Positions 1 to 7,334 of a stretch of DNA of 19,546 nucleotides are shown piece by piece. Origin of the DNA: Gordoniibacillus chartarius (GTDB taxonomy: Bacteria > Bacillota > Bacilli > Paenibacillales > NBRC-103111); the NCBI RefSeq assembly GCF_042432825.1, contig NZ_JBHLWN010000010.1, positions 1-19,546 of the forward strand, in the 5' to 3' direction. A program made the translations under genes and the position numbers. Numbering within the stretch: the stretch's first letter is position 1; each line of letters starts with the position of its first letter. The notes below the pieces were generated by a model. It searched no databases and had not been told where the DNA came from. It was given only the letters and a program-made list of their open reading frames with translations.

Positions 1-58
1 TTCCTCTTTTTTCATGCCGAAGAGACGGATACAACTGACTTAAATCACCGGACTTCTA
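1..58 (+). repeat. Left copy of a 58-bp perfect terminal inverted repeat
   Basis: Bases 1-58 are identical to the reverse complement of 19488-19545. The match stops abruptly at base 59, where transporter coding sequence continues. The repeat has no stop in the transporter frame, so it forms an artificial-looking N-terminal extension of that open frame. The sequence is not recognised. It may be the outer end of a mobile element copied at both loci, or the shared branching k-mer at which an assembler stopped. Confidence 0.9.
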
Positions 59-867
59 AACAAGTTCCATCTATGATCGCCGTATATACCGTCGCCCTTA
101 CTTTGGGGGCTGCATCCGGCTCGGCGTTGTCCACGCCGTTGCAGATCAGCTTTGATTCCTGGCAATATTCTTTGGCCTTTTGGGCTGTCATAGCCGTAGT
201 TGCCGCCGTTCTTTGGTGGTTGATGGTTCGTCCCAATGCTGCAGATCCGACTCCTGAAGCGGGAACGGCGAACACCAACCTGCCTTGGGGAAACGGCAAA
301 GCTTGGACTCTGACGTTATCCTTCGGGCTGATGGCGATGCTGTTCTACTCGTATACTGCCTGGTTGCCTCAAATCATCCAAGGTATGGGCTATTCGAAAA
401 GCTATTCGGTGACATCCTTAACCTTATTTGTCGTCATTCAAATTCCGGTAAGCTTGCTAGTGCCCCTCCTGCTCAAAAGGTTCCCGTCCCGCCGGTTGTG
501 GCTAGTCGCATCTTCCTTGATAGAGTTCATCGGACTCTTGTTATTGATACTGAAGGTTGAGCCATCGGTTGCCGCTTCGTTTATCGGGATCGGCGCAGGA
601 GGTTTGTTCTCCTTGAACCTGCTTCTTCCAATTGACGCAACGACCAACGCCCAGGATACGGCTTCGTGGTCGGCCATGGTGCAATCGGCCGGTTATGTCA
701 TCGGCGCTGCCGGCCCCATCCTCATTGGCAGAATCCACGATGCTACCAACAGCTTTGTCTCCGCTATCCTTGGAATGCTGGTCATCTTGATCCTGATGAT
801 CATTGTTCAGTTCGCGGCTACAGCCGCCAAACGAAAATCTATAAAGGCCGTGCTCCAAACCCGGTAG
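1..867 (+). CDS. MFS transporter, CynX/NimT family (5'-truncated)
   Basis: This is the C-terminal part (first Met at base 73, 264 residues from there) of a major facilitator superfamily transporter of the CynX/NimT type. That family handles cyanate, 2-nitroimidazole and similar small anions, and full members are about 400 residues. At least six hydrophobic segments are visible. Family-like segments are YTVALTLGAASG near the first Met and AMVQSAGYVIGAAGPILIGR followed by a helix-turn HDATNSF near the C-terminus. The frame is open to base 1, but the residues encoded by bases 1-57 belong to the terminal inverted repeat. The native protein therefore seems to resume at about base 58 (KQVPSM). The substrate cannot be told. 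The family is fairly sure, and the gene is interrupted or cut here. A strong terminator follows the stop. Confidence 0.85.
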   Translation, partial: FLFFHAEETDTTDLNHRTSKQVPSMIAVYTVALTLGAASGSALSTPLQISFDSWQYSLAFWAVIAVVAAVLWWLMVRPNAADPTPEAGTANTNLPWGNGKAWTLTLSFGLMAMLFYSYTAWLPQIIQGMGYSKSYSVTSLTLFVVIQIPVSLLVPLLLKRFPSRRLWLVASSLIEFIGLLLLILKVEPSVAASFIGIGAGGLFSLNLLLPIDATTNAQDTASWSAMVQSAGYVIGAAGPILIGRIHDATNSFVSAILGMLVILILMIIVQFAATAAKRKSIKAVLQTR

Positions 868-894
868 TAAACTACGGAGTGTCGACAATCGAAA

Positions 895-941
895 CCAGGG
901 AGCATCTGCCGCGTGGCGATCCGCTCCCTGGCTCTTTTTTT
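895..941 (+). terminator. Rho-independent terminator of the MFS gene
   Basis: A perfect 9-bp stem CCAGGGAGC/GCTCCCTGG (895-903 with 923-931) closes a 19-nt loop and is followed by CTCTTTTTTT. It lies 28 bases after the MFS stop codon on the same strand. Confidence 0.9.
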
Positions 942-963
942 GCAAGATTAATTTCAACTTCCA

Positions 964-1416
964 TTATTTCGATTTATCTATCACAGAATTAGCCTTACTG
1001 CTGTCCTTTCCTCCATTATTCGTTGTAGACTTCTCGTTATCATCTGGTTGATTAAATTGCAAAACACCCCATAGATTTCCTTCTGTATCATAAAATTTGA
1101 GTACCCATGCGAATCCGTCATTTTGATACAGTTGAATCGGGGTACCTAAGAGGGTCAAGTTTTTATAGAGTTCGTGTAACCGTGTCGTTCGAAATAATAA
1201 AACAGGAAAATCTGTTCCATTGACAGTATAATGTGCATTAGTCCCATCGTCGCTTGTCTGCCATAGCATAAGGATTGGGCCTTCCGGCAAGGTAAGGAAT
1301 GCAATACGCTCTCCATCGCGGCTGCTTAATCGAAACCCTAACTGTTCGGTGTACCATAAAATCGCCCGATCCATTTGCTTCACAGGAATTTGAACATGTT
1401 CAAGTGATGTGAGCAT
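964..1416 (-). CDS. VOC family (glyoxalase/bleomycin-resistance fold) protein
   Basis: A 150-residue protein of the vicinal oxygen chelate superfamily. The N-terminus (LEHVQIPVKQMDRAILWYTE, then LGFRL) is the standard first beta-alpha-beta unit. The second half contains FAWVLKFYDTEGNLWGVLQF, the usual end of the fold with a D-x-x-G-N turn. Possible metal ligands are His7 and the Glu of DTEGN, but the reaction cannot be assigned. The ATG at 1416 is preceded by GGGGGAG at 6-7 bases. After the fold, the last 20 or so residues are a polar Ser/Asn/Lys tail that most short VOC proteins lack. The gene lies 40 bases downstream of a small membrane-peptide gene on the same strand and probably shares its promoter. 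Confidence 0.85.
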   Translation of the reverse strand: MLTSLEHVQIPVKQMDRAILWYTEQLGFRLSSRDGERIAFLTLPEGPILMLWQTSDDGTNAHYTVNGTDFPVLLFRTTRLHELYKNLTLLGTPIQLYQNDGFAWVLKFYDTEGNLWGVLQFNQPDDNEKSTTNNGGKDSSKANSVIDKSK

Positions 1417-1456
1417 AAAATTCTCCCCCGATACAATGACTTGAATAGAGTCGACG

Positions 1457-1600
1457 TTACCTAAAATTTTCCAAAACGAAATCTAAAATGTTATAGCCCC
1501 CAAGCCCTAAAACAGCGTTAAGAAATGCTAAGTAAACTACCAAATAAAATATAATCCCGCCAAAAACTATGAATGCTAAAATCAACAAAAATGTTTTCAT
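1457..1600 (-). CDS. Small hydrophobic membrane peptide (47 aa)
   Basis: A 47-codon frame begins with ATG at 1600 and ends with TAA at 1457-1459. It encodes MKTFLLILAFIVFGGIIFYL, then a second hydrophobic stretch (VVYLAFLNAVLGLGG) and a short tail (YNILDFVLENFR). A ribosome binding site AAGGAG lies about 9 bases before the ATG, inside the loop of a small AGAGGA/TCCTCT hairpin. Strong RBS, codon-like composition and a hydrophobic product argue that it is real although it is very short. It lies upstream of the VOC gene with a 40-base gap, so the two are likely co-transcribed. No family is recognised and its role is unknown. It could sit in the membrane as one long or two short helices. Confidence 0.7.
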   Translation of the reverse strand: MKTFLLILAFIVFGGIIFYLVVYLAFLNAVLGLGGYNILDFVLENFR

Positions 1601-1674
1601 AACAGAGGACTCCTTCCTCTAAAGATGCAAAAGGTTATTCAGTCCAACATCTTAAACACTTCATGTATCATGAG

Positions 1675-1701
1675 TGTAATCATTTTTAAACAATGATTAC
1701 A
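1675..1701 (-). promoter_or_regulatory. Operator-like perfect inverted repeat upstream of the membrane-peptide/VOC pair
   Basis: TGTAATCAT (1675-1683) and ATGATTACA (1693-1701) form a perfect 9-bp inverted repeat with a 9-base A+T-rich spacer. It sits about 75 bases upstream of the 47-residue gene in an otherwise non-coding stretch. Its size and symmetry fit a dimeric repressor site. No U-tract follows, so a terminator is unlikely. The cognate regulator is not in the window. Confidence 0.45.
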
Positions 1702-1790
1702 GTACAATATTTGACTAGTACCTCGATTATTGTCTGCGTAAAGGACATATGAGTTTCTCGGAAAGCGCGATGTATACTAGCTTTACGAAA

Positions 1791-1839
1791 TAAAAAAATA
1801 GTGGATCACCTATGTTAACCTACACATAGGATCCACTAT
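1791..1839 (-). terminator. Rho-independent terminator of the GH59 gene
   Basis: On the minus strand a long hairpin (arms GTGGATCCTATGT and ACATAGGTGATCCAC, a 2-nt bulge in one arm) is followed directly by TTTTTTTATTT. It lies about 80 bases beyond the stop of the 1276-residue gene. A complementary A-run on the other side gives no plus-strand U-tract, so it acts for the minus strand. Confidence 0.85.
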
Positions 1840-1916
1840 CGATTATGGTTAGTTAAACCTTCGTGACTCCTTCTCGTCTGACCGATCCACTTTGCTGCGG
1901 AACTTGCTCATTCTAC

Positions 1917-4900
1917 CTACCGTACTTCGATCAACCCTTCTACAGCTGCCCTTAACGCAATGGTTGCCTCAGCCACTTCATCGGTTGTCGACTGCGGATT
2001 GTGCAGCACCTGCTTCGCATGCTGCAGCGCTTTATGGAACACCTTCCAGCTTTCCTTGGTGTAGCGCTGTTGCTCTTTGCCTTGATTAGCATCATACAAT
2101 TGCTGCAATTCCGCTTTATGGACTTCACCTTTGTTTACGCCTGTAATGACATCAATACCGTCCAACACGAATGTACCGCCTTTAATGACGACTTTCGCTG
2201 TGTGCCGGGTATTGTGAAGTCCCCGCAGGCTATAAGAGGTCTGACGATCCCCTTTCGCATCCACTCTATAATTCTCATCAACTAAAATCCCATCAATATA
2301 CACGTCAATGAGTGCATCCGGAGTCGCTCCGAACAAATTCAAGCCCGTACCTTCGAAATGGAAAATCATACTGCTCGTTGGGCTAACCGGTTTAGGCGTG
2401 CTGTAAATGTGGACGCCCCGGTAATCCATATAGTCCTCTTGCCTTACATTATTGCCAAGCGAAACTTTCAGAATATGAGGCTTCTCCTCCAAGCCTCTGA
2501 CCGAATACATGATACCGTCCGGATTGACGTTGTAATTGCCCGCTTCCGCCCCGTCGAGCTCGAAGCGATACTGCGATTTCACACCGGTTCCGGCCAAGTA
2601 ATCGATTCCTGTACCCGTGAACACAATGAGCACATACGGATCGTCGTTAAAATGCGCCCAAGCATTCGTATCGTTGGAGCCCCAGACGTTCCCGTTTTTT
2701 CTGTAGGCATATACCGTATCCGTTACAGTCGTTTCGTCGGCATAAACGACCTGCGTGACACTCCCTGCTTGAGCTTCGTCCGTGATTTTGACAATATCCT
2801 TCGGTCCTAATGTTTTGACTGCCAATACCGGGTCGGTCGTTTCGATCTCCGCTTTCGTAAAGCTGATATATCTTTCTTTGGCAACAACTTTAAGCGTGTG
2901 CCGGGTATCCTCCAGATTGCCCGCCGACCAGACCACTTGAGTAACAGAGCTGTTGTTTAAGTAATTCGCTTCGCCGACTAATGCTCCGTCCAAATACACA
3001 TCCGCTTTGCCGTTCGACGGATTCGTTTCCCCGAACAGCCGGATCTCCGTTCCCTTAAAAGCGATTTCCAAGGAAGCGCCGGTGGACGCCCAAGTATTTG
3101 CACTGTTGGAAGACCAGCTGCCGGTATAAAATACTTTGTTCAAGGTCCCCGGTACCTTCGTGGAATCCTTAAAGCCTACCGTCACCCCGTTCCAAACCGG
3201 AACATCCGTCTGGGCCGTCATCTGCGTACGGTTAAAGTGTGCATATCCTGCTTGCGTATAGCTCCATTTGCCCACATACCCGATAGGATTCAAAGAGTCC
3301 CCATTGTTCATTGCTTCGGATTCCGTATCGAACTTCTTGCCCTGCGCACTATCGTACTTATCCGATTCATAGGCGTATCCTTGGATCGGATCCACCCGTA
3401 AATTATCGATCAGCGTTTCGTAATAGCCGGAACCTAACGTCACTCTGCCGGCCATTACCGCCCGCTCCGGATCGGTATACGAGGCGATTTCCGCTCCGTC
3501 CACATACAGCGTAAATACATTCTCTTTCGCCTCAAGGGCTAGATTATGCCAAGCCTTGTTATCGAACCCCGCGATCGTCCCGCTGCTGACCACCTTCCCA
3601 AGCTTAATCAATTCGTAATTGCCATTCGAGTATACCCTGGCATTGTATGGCGCATGGGAATCGGCTCCGCCCGCCTTCACCTGCCGTACCCCGATCAAGG
3701 CATAATTGCTGCGGTCCGCTGCTTCCGGTGTATGCGTATCGAGTAAAAAGTCATACGACGCTTTATAATTCACCCAGCGATGATCGCCTAACGTGGTGGT
3801 CGGGTTGCTGCCGGACGCTGCTTCGTCTTTACCGCCCCAAACGGCCCATTCCGCCCCAATGATGTCTGGAGTGATCATCTGCTGCAGCATATTCCCATGA
3901 GCCTTGGCATCCGGAATGTCCAGCTCCGTACGTGCCGCGCTTCCGGGAGCCAGCGGCTTCGTCGCCTTCTTTACAACTTCAAAAGCGCCGTTCTGATCCG
4001 TCGTATAACGCGGAGTCCCTCCCCGGCGTTCTACATAATCCCGGCCTTTACCGTCAACTCGGTATTTATCGTATTCAAAATCATCTTTATACGGCAGAGG
4101 AAGTATCGTGTCCTTCGAGAGATCGGCCGGCTGCGACTCATATTCAAAGCCTTTCACTTGAGATTCCTTATCTAATGTTGTAATCGTCACAATCGAATAC
4201 GGCTTCACTTCAACTTCATATACACCGTCTTGCGGCGTGATCGTAGCGATGTGTTTCAGCCAGTTCGCATCAACCTGCTGCCCCGGATCCGCTCCGCGCG
4301 TTTCCCACATATACACCGGAGCGTTTTCTTTTCCGTGCAAGTTTTGCGCATGAAGCTTATATTTACGCGTCGACTTCGTATTATTGGCAAAAACGGTCGT
4401 ATAGTCGTTCGTCTTCGGATCTTTTAACGTCATATAATTGTGAGTGCTCGTATCGACATCGACGCCGCCGTCGAAGAAAGCTCCATCACTGAAGGTCGCA
4501 TCGTTCACATACATCCAGCGCTCGTTTTCAGGTGTGGTGTGATCATCGTACCCGACGAAGTTCATCACGTGACGAACGCCCTGCAAACCGCCATCCGCTT
4601 CATAAAATCCGGACCAAGGGTCGTATGCGCTAATCAGGTGCTTCGGATTGTAGGCAGAGCCTTCATAGAAGGCGGCAGCGGAAGGCTGAAAATCGAACGA
4701 CACCGCTTTCAGCGGGTTTGCGCCTGCCCCTGTCCAGGAATAAACGGAAATGATCCGCGAAGTGACATCGACAATCCCGGCTTTGCCGCCAAGCCCCTGA
4801 TATTGCGGTTCCATATTTTGACGGTAACGGGCATTGATCATAGGGGCGATCCCTTCGGACACCCAAACCTCCTTGGGCTGCTTGCCTTCGGCGATCAGCT

Positions 4901-5747
4901 TATTTTGCAACTGCGTCAGCTCGTTGGAGCCGGTCAAGCCGTAATGGGAGCTGATCACGTCAATTTCATCAAGCAAATCCGGATTTTGCAGCAGTGTGCG
5001 GCTGATGGTGGACGTATCCCGATAGCCGTCCGCAGCTACAAGCTTGATGTGCTTATAGTCGGTATCGTAATTGGGCTCCGCTTTGATTTTCGCAGTAAAA
5101 TATTTTAGCCATTCCACTTCGTTCCTGCCGTTATTGTTTTGAGCTCTTTCATTTTGGGAGATTCCAACATAGTCGAGTCTGAAACCATACTCCTGATACA
5201 CGGCATCGATCGTTTGTTTGTACCACTGGTAGCGGTTCTCGTATTCGCCGGTCGCCGCGCCGTTCCAGGTCCAGCGGGGTTCGCCCCAGCGCAAAATTTC
5301 TGTCGTAATATCAGGGTTGATCGACTTGGCGTCGGCTGCGAATTGGAAGCCCGCTCCCCGAAGCACGTTTGCCGGCTCATCTGCATAGCGCATCGTTGCG
5401 GGTTCCGTGCCTGAAGATGAATTCACATCGGCCCCTAACTCCACTTTCACGTGCGTTAAGCCTGCCCCCGTATGTTTATTAAACAGCTTATTCATGATTT
5501 CCCAATACGCCTTCGGGTTCTCTTCCTTGTAATCTAACAGCAGCCGGGACGTATTGTTTGCAGTAACCGTTCCAAAGCCTTTAAACCGGTTGTACGGATC
5601 TACGTTGTTTCCGTCGATCGTAATCGTTTTTACGATTTCTTCAGCATTCGCTTCTTTGGGAGCCATAACGGCAGCACACCCGAATACCATAGAGGCAGCA
5701 CATACATAGCCGATCGTCTTTCTCAACCGTTTCCTGAAATTCACCAT
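1917..5747 (-). CDS. Secreted GH59 galactocerebrosidase-like glycoside hydrolase, multidomain
   Basis: 1276 residues. Residues 1-35 are a signal peptide (basic start, hydrophobic core, cleavage near ANA-EE). Residues about 38-530 resemble the GH59 barrel of galactosylceramidase: GFGTVTANNTSRLLLDY, THVKVELGADVNSSSGTEP, and active-site stretches VGISQNER (Glu200, probable acid/base) and WVSEG (Glu298, probable nucleophile). Residues about 550-785 match the rest of GALC: a YKDDFEYD strand and a lectin-like domain ending in TLIDNLRVDP. The C-terminal half adds three beta-rich galactose-binding-like modules (about 830-1200) and a FIVAR-like three-helix module (about 1205-1276). GH59 enzymes release beta-linked galactose; natural substrate here is unknown, perhaps plant galactans or galactolipids. 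There is no LPXTG or SLH anchor. ATG at 5747 follows AGGAAG. It appears monocistronic. Confidence 0.87.
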   Translation of the reverse strand: MVNFRKRLRKTIGYVCAASMVFGCAAVMAPKEANAEEIVKTITIDGNNVDPYNRFKGFGTVTANNTSRLLLDYKEENPKAYWEIMNKLFNKHTGAGLTHVKVELGADVNSSSGTEPATMRYADEPANVLRGAGFQFAADAKSINPDITTEILRWGEPRWTWNGAATGEYENRYQWYKQTIDAVYQEYGFRLDYVGISQNERAQNNNGRNEVEWLKYFTAKIKAEPNYDTDYKHIKLVAADGYRDTSTISRTLLQNPDLLDEIDVISSHYGLTGSNELTQLQNKLIAEGKQPKEVWVSEGIAPMINARYRQNMEPQYQGLGGKAGIVDVTSRIISVYSWTGAGANPLKAVSFDFQPSAAAFYEGSAYNPKHLISAYDPWSGFYEADGGLQGVRHVMNFVGYDDHTTPENERWMYVNDATFSDGAFFDGGVDVDTSTHNYMTLKDPKTNDYTTVFANNTKSTRKYKLHAQNLHGKENAPVYMWETRGADPGQQVDANWLKHIATITPQDGVYEVEVKPYSIVTITTLDKESQVKGFEYESQPADLSKDTILPLPYKDDFEYDKYRVDGKGRDYVERRGGTPRYTTDQNGAFEVVKKATKPLAPGSAARTELDIPDAKAHGNMLQQMITPDIIGAEWAVWGGKDEAASGSNPTTTLGDHRWVNYKASYDFLLDTHTPEAADRSNYALIGVRQVKAGGADSHAPYNARVYSNGNYELIKLGKVVSSGTIAGFDNKAWHNLALEAKENVFTLYVDGAEIASYTDPERAVMAGRVTLGSGYYETLIDNLRVDPIQGYAYESDKYDSAQGKKFDTESEAMNNGDSLNPIGYVGKWSYTQAGYAHFNRTQMTAQTDVPVWNGVTVGFKDSTKVPGTLNKVFYTGSWSSNSANTWASTGASLEIAFKGTEIRLFGETNPSNGKADVYLDGALVGEANYLNNSSVTQVVWSAGNLEDTRHTLKVVAKERYISFTKAEIETTDPVLAVKTLGPKDIVKITDEAQAGSVTQVVYADETTVTDTVYAYRKNGNVWGSNDTNAWAHFNDDPYVLIVFTGTGIDYLAGTGVKSQYRFELDGAEAGNYNVNPDGIMYSVRGLEEKPHILKVSLGNNVRQEDYMDYRGVHIYSTPKPVSPTSSMIFHFEGTGLNLFGATPDALIDVYIDGILVDENYRVDAKGDRQTSYSLRGLHNTRHTAKVVIKGGTFVLDGIDVITGVNKGEVHKAELQQLYDANQGKEQQRYTKESWKVFHKALQHAKQVLHNPQSTTDEVAEATIALRAAVEGLIEVR

Positions 5748-5900
5748 CCATACACTTCCTTTCGTTGATTCGCCGTCTTTAAACCGCTTTCATTTGTAAA
5801 AATATCACTTCCATTCCGACTTCATCATATCAATCCAAAAAGCACCGTACATAACGCGATTATGACTCATTTCGGTGTTATTTTTACTTCTTCGGCTATT

Positions 5901-5943
5901 GGACCCGGCCAGTCCTTTCGGATGCTCAGGATAGGCCGGACCC
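5901..5943 (-). other. G+C-rich hairpin after the FUSC-ACT gene
   Basis: Arms 5901-5910 and 5934-5943 pair over 10 positions as minus-strand RNA, with two G-U pairs. As plus-strand RNA the same two positions would be mismatches, so the hairpin favours minus-strand transcripts. It starts 8 bases beyond the stop of the exporter-like gene. There is no proper U-tract, so it is a weak terminator candidate or an mRNA 3'-end structure. Confidence 0.4.
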
Positions 5944-5951
5944 CTCCCCGT

Positions 5952-7142
5952 TCATCGATATTCAACCGAGAGTACATGAGGTAAGCTTAACAATTCGTTT
6001 ACGAAGCCATCGTCCACCATGCTATCTTCACAAGTGATCTCCATCGTCGTTGTAGCAAACTTACCGTTAACACGTATAGAAATATTCGTAATGTTGAAGC
6101 TATGCTTGACAAGAATGCCGGAAATTTCGGCAATTAAGCCGGGACGATCCACAGACGTATAGGTTAATCGCTTCTTGATGATCCCTGTCTGTTCCCATAG
6201 GAAGGCTTCCAGCTCGTTCACATATTCTTTCACATATCCATAGAAATGATAGAATGCTTCAGAGTCTTCCATCGCTTTCCACATTTGATTTCTTTTCCGA
6301 TCGAGAACCCGCTTGAACAAAGAAAGGCGTAATCGTCTGCCATGAATAATGGTTTCCTGGATTTTGATGAGCAGCGCAAGCGATTTTCCGGCAAAATCAA
6401 CCTCATGTTTCGGGAACTCGCCATCCGCAAGAGCCTTTGTCATATGGCGGATTTGTTCCAGCATGCTTTCGAACGATTGAAAAATGCTCAACGTATTTTT
6501 CATCGGCTTTTTCCGAAATTTACGGTCTTCAATCATCAGATTGGATACTTCTTTTCCTTTTCGGATAAAATTTTCAATTTCATCAATTTGATCCTTCATA
6601 AACGAATAGGGGGATATTTGTTTGCGTTCGATATCGATCAACATATAATGAAGGAGAACTCTCAGCATTCCTTCCGCTTGACTCAATATGGCATTCGCTC
6701 TTTTATCATGCTTAGGCCTTTGCACCAAATTGATCAACGTTCCCGCTCCTGTTCCAATGAGAACCAAGGCAATTTGATGAAACGCCGCCTCCCAAAATGA
6801 CAGACCGGTCGTACCCATTGTATTGATAGCAATGACGACCGCTACCAACAAAGAATTCGTCCATCGAATACGAACATGGAACACCATCAATAGGAAGGCG
6901 ATAAGCCCCATGGAAAGAGAAGATCCGCCAATGGTGAATAAAGCCGCTGCCCCGAATACCGCTCCTACTACCGCACTCGCCATTTGCTGTATGCCCTTTC
7001 GTAAGGATCGATACAGCGAAGGCTGCACGGACAACACAGCAACGATTCCGGCAAAGTGGTAGGCATTTAAATGCAAGCTCTTAGCAATCAAAATAGAGAT
7101 CGTCACCGCACAGCAAGTATTCACTACCCTCGCACCAATCAC
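5952..7142 (-). CDS. Aromatic acid exporter/FUSC family membrane protein with C-terminal ACT domain
   Basis: 396 residues. The first 140 carry about six hydrophobic segments and the pattern of the DUF939/aromatic acid exporter (FUSC-like) family: RVVNTCCAVTISILIA, the loop VQPSLYRSLRKGIQQMASA, and VGAVFGAAAL. A soluble helical region follows (145-320, basic and coiled-coil-like). Residues 325-396 form an ACT domain (SVDRPGLIAEISGILVKH, NITNISIRVNG, then TTTMEITCED), a ligand-binding module usually tied to amino-acid sensing. Family members usually end with a helical cytoplasmic domain; the ACT fusion suggests gating by an amino acid or aromatic metabolite (inference). The start is GTG at 7142, with GGGGGG 6 bases upstream and an in-frame stop further up. 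An upstream ATT start cannot be excluded. Confidence 0.8.
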   Translation of the reverse strand: MIGARVVNTCCAVTISILIAKSLHLNAYHFAGIVAVLSVQPSLYRSLRKGIQQMASAVVGAVFGAAALFTIGGSSLSMGLIAFLLMVFHVRIRWTNSLLVAVVIAINTMGTTGLSFWEAAFHQIALVLIGTGAGTLINLVQRPKHDKRANAILSQAEGMLRVLLHYMLIDIERKQISPYSFMKDQIDEIENFIRKGKEVSNLMIEDRKFRKKPMKNTLSIFQSFESMLEQIRHMTKALADGEFPKHEVDFAGKSLALLIKIQETIIHGRRLRLSLFKRVLDRKRNQMWKAMEDSEAFYHFYGYVKEYVNELEAFLWEQTGIIKKRLTYTSVDRPGLIAEISGILVKHSFNITNISIRVNGKFATTTMEITCEDSMVDDGFVNELLSLPHVLSVEYR

Positions 7143-7222
7143 GCCGATCCCCCCAATCGTTGTATGTAATGTTATATAACACTACCAACCCTTTTATGAC
7201 GAAACAGGTGCGAGCATAGCGA

Positions 7223-7240
7223 AAGAGGCTATCCCAAAAG
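7223..7240 (+). repeat. IS1182-type terminal inverted repeat, transposase 3' side
   Basis: AAGAGGCTATCCCAAAAG matches the reverse complement of 8979-8996 at 16 of 18 positions and marks the left boundary of the element. Confidence 0.8.
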
Positions 7241-7290
7241 CAGCTTTTAGAACACCCTCAACAAGATAATAAGTAGATATTCGGAATAAA

Positions 7291-7334
7291 CCAAGAAGCT
7301 AAGCGGCTTGTTCTCGCTTAGCTCCTTGGTTTTT
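7291..7334 (-). terminator. Hairpin terminator overlapping the transposase stop codon
   Basis: Stem 7291-7305 with 7315-7329 (CCAAGAAGCTAAGCG and CGCTTAGCTCCTTGG, one mismatch) contains the TAG stop of the transposase. On the minus strand it is followed by TTTATT. On the plus strand it is followed by TTTTT, so it may stop transcription in both directions. Confidence 0.6.

Noticed and set aside
45..957. Several open frames antisense to or out of frame with the transporter
   Set aside because: They overlap the membrane-protein frame, have no ribosome binding sites and read as low-quality shadow translations.
1711..1730. FapR-box-like sequence (ACTAGTACCTCGATT)
   Set aside because: Only one half resembles the known box and no fatty-acid gene is adjacent. 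Chance similarity is likely.
4440..5108. A 222-codon plus-strand frame inside the GH59 gene
   Set aside because: It lies wholly opposite the conserved catalytic domain and has no RBS or recognisable domain. It is an antisense shadow in G+C-rich coding sequence.
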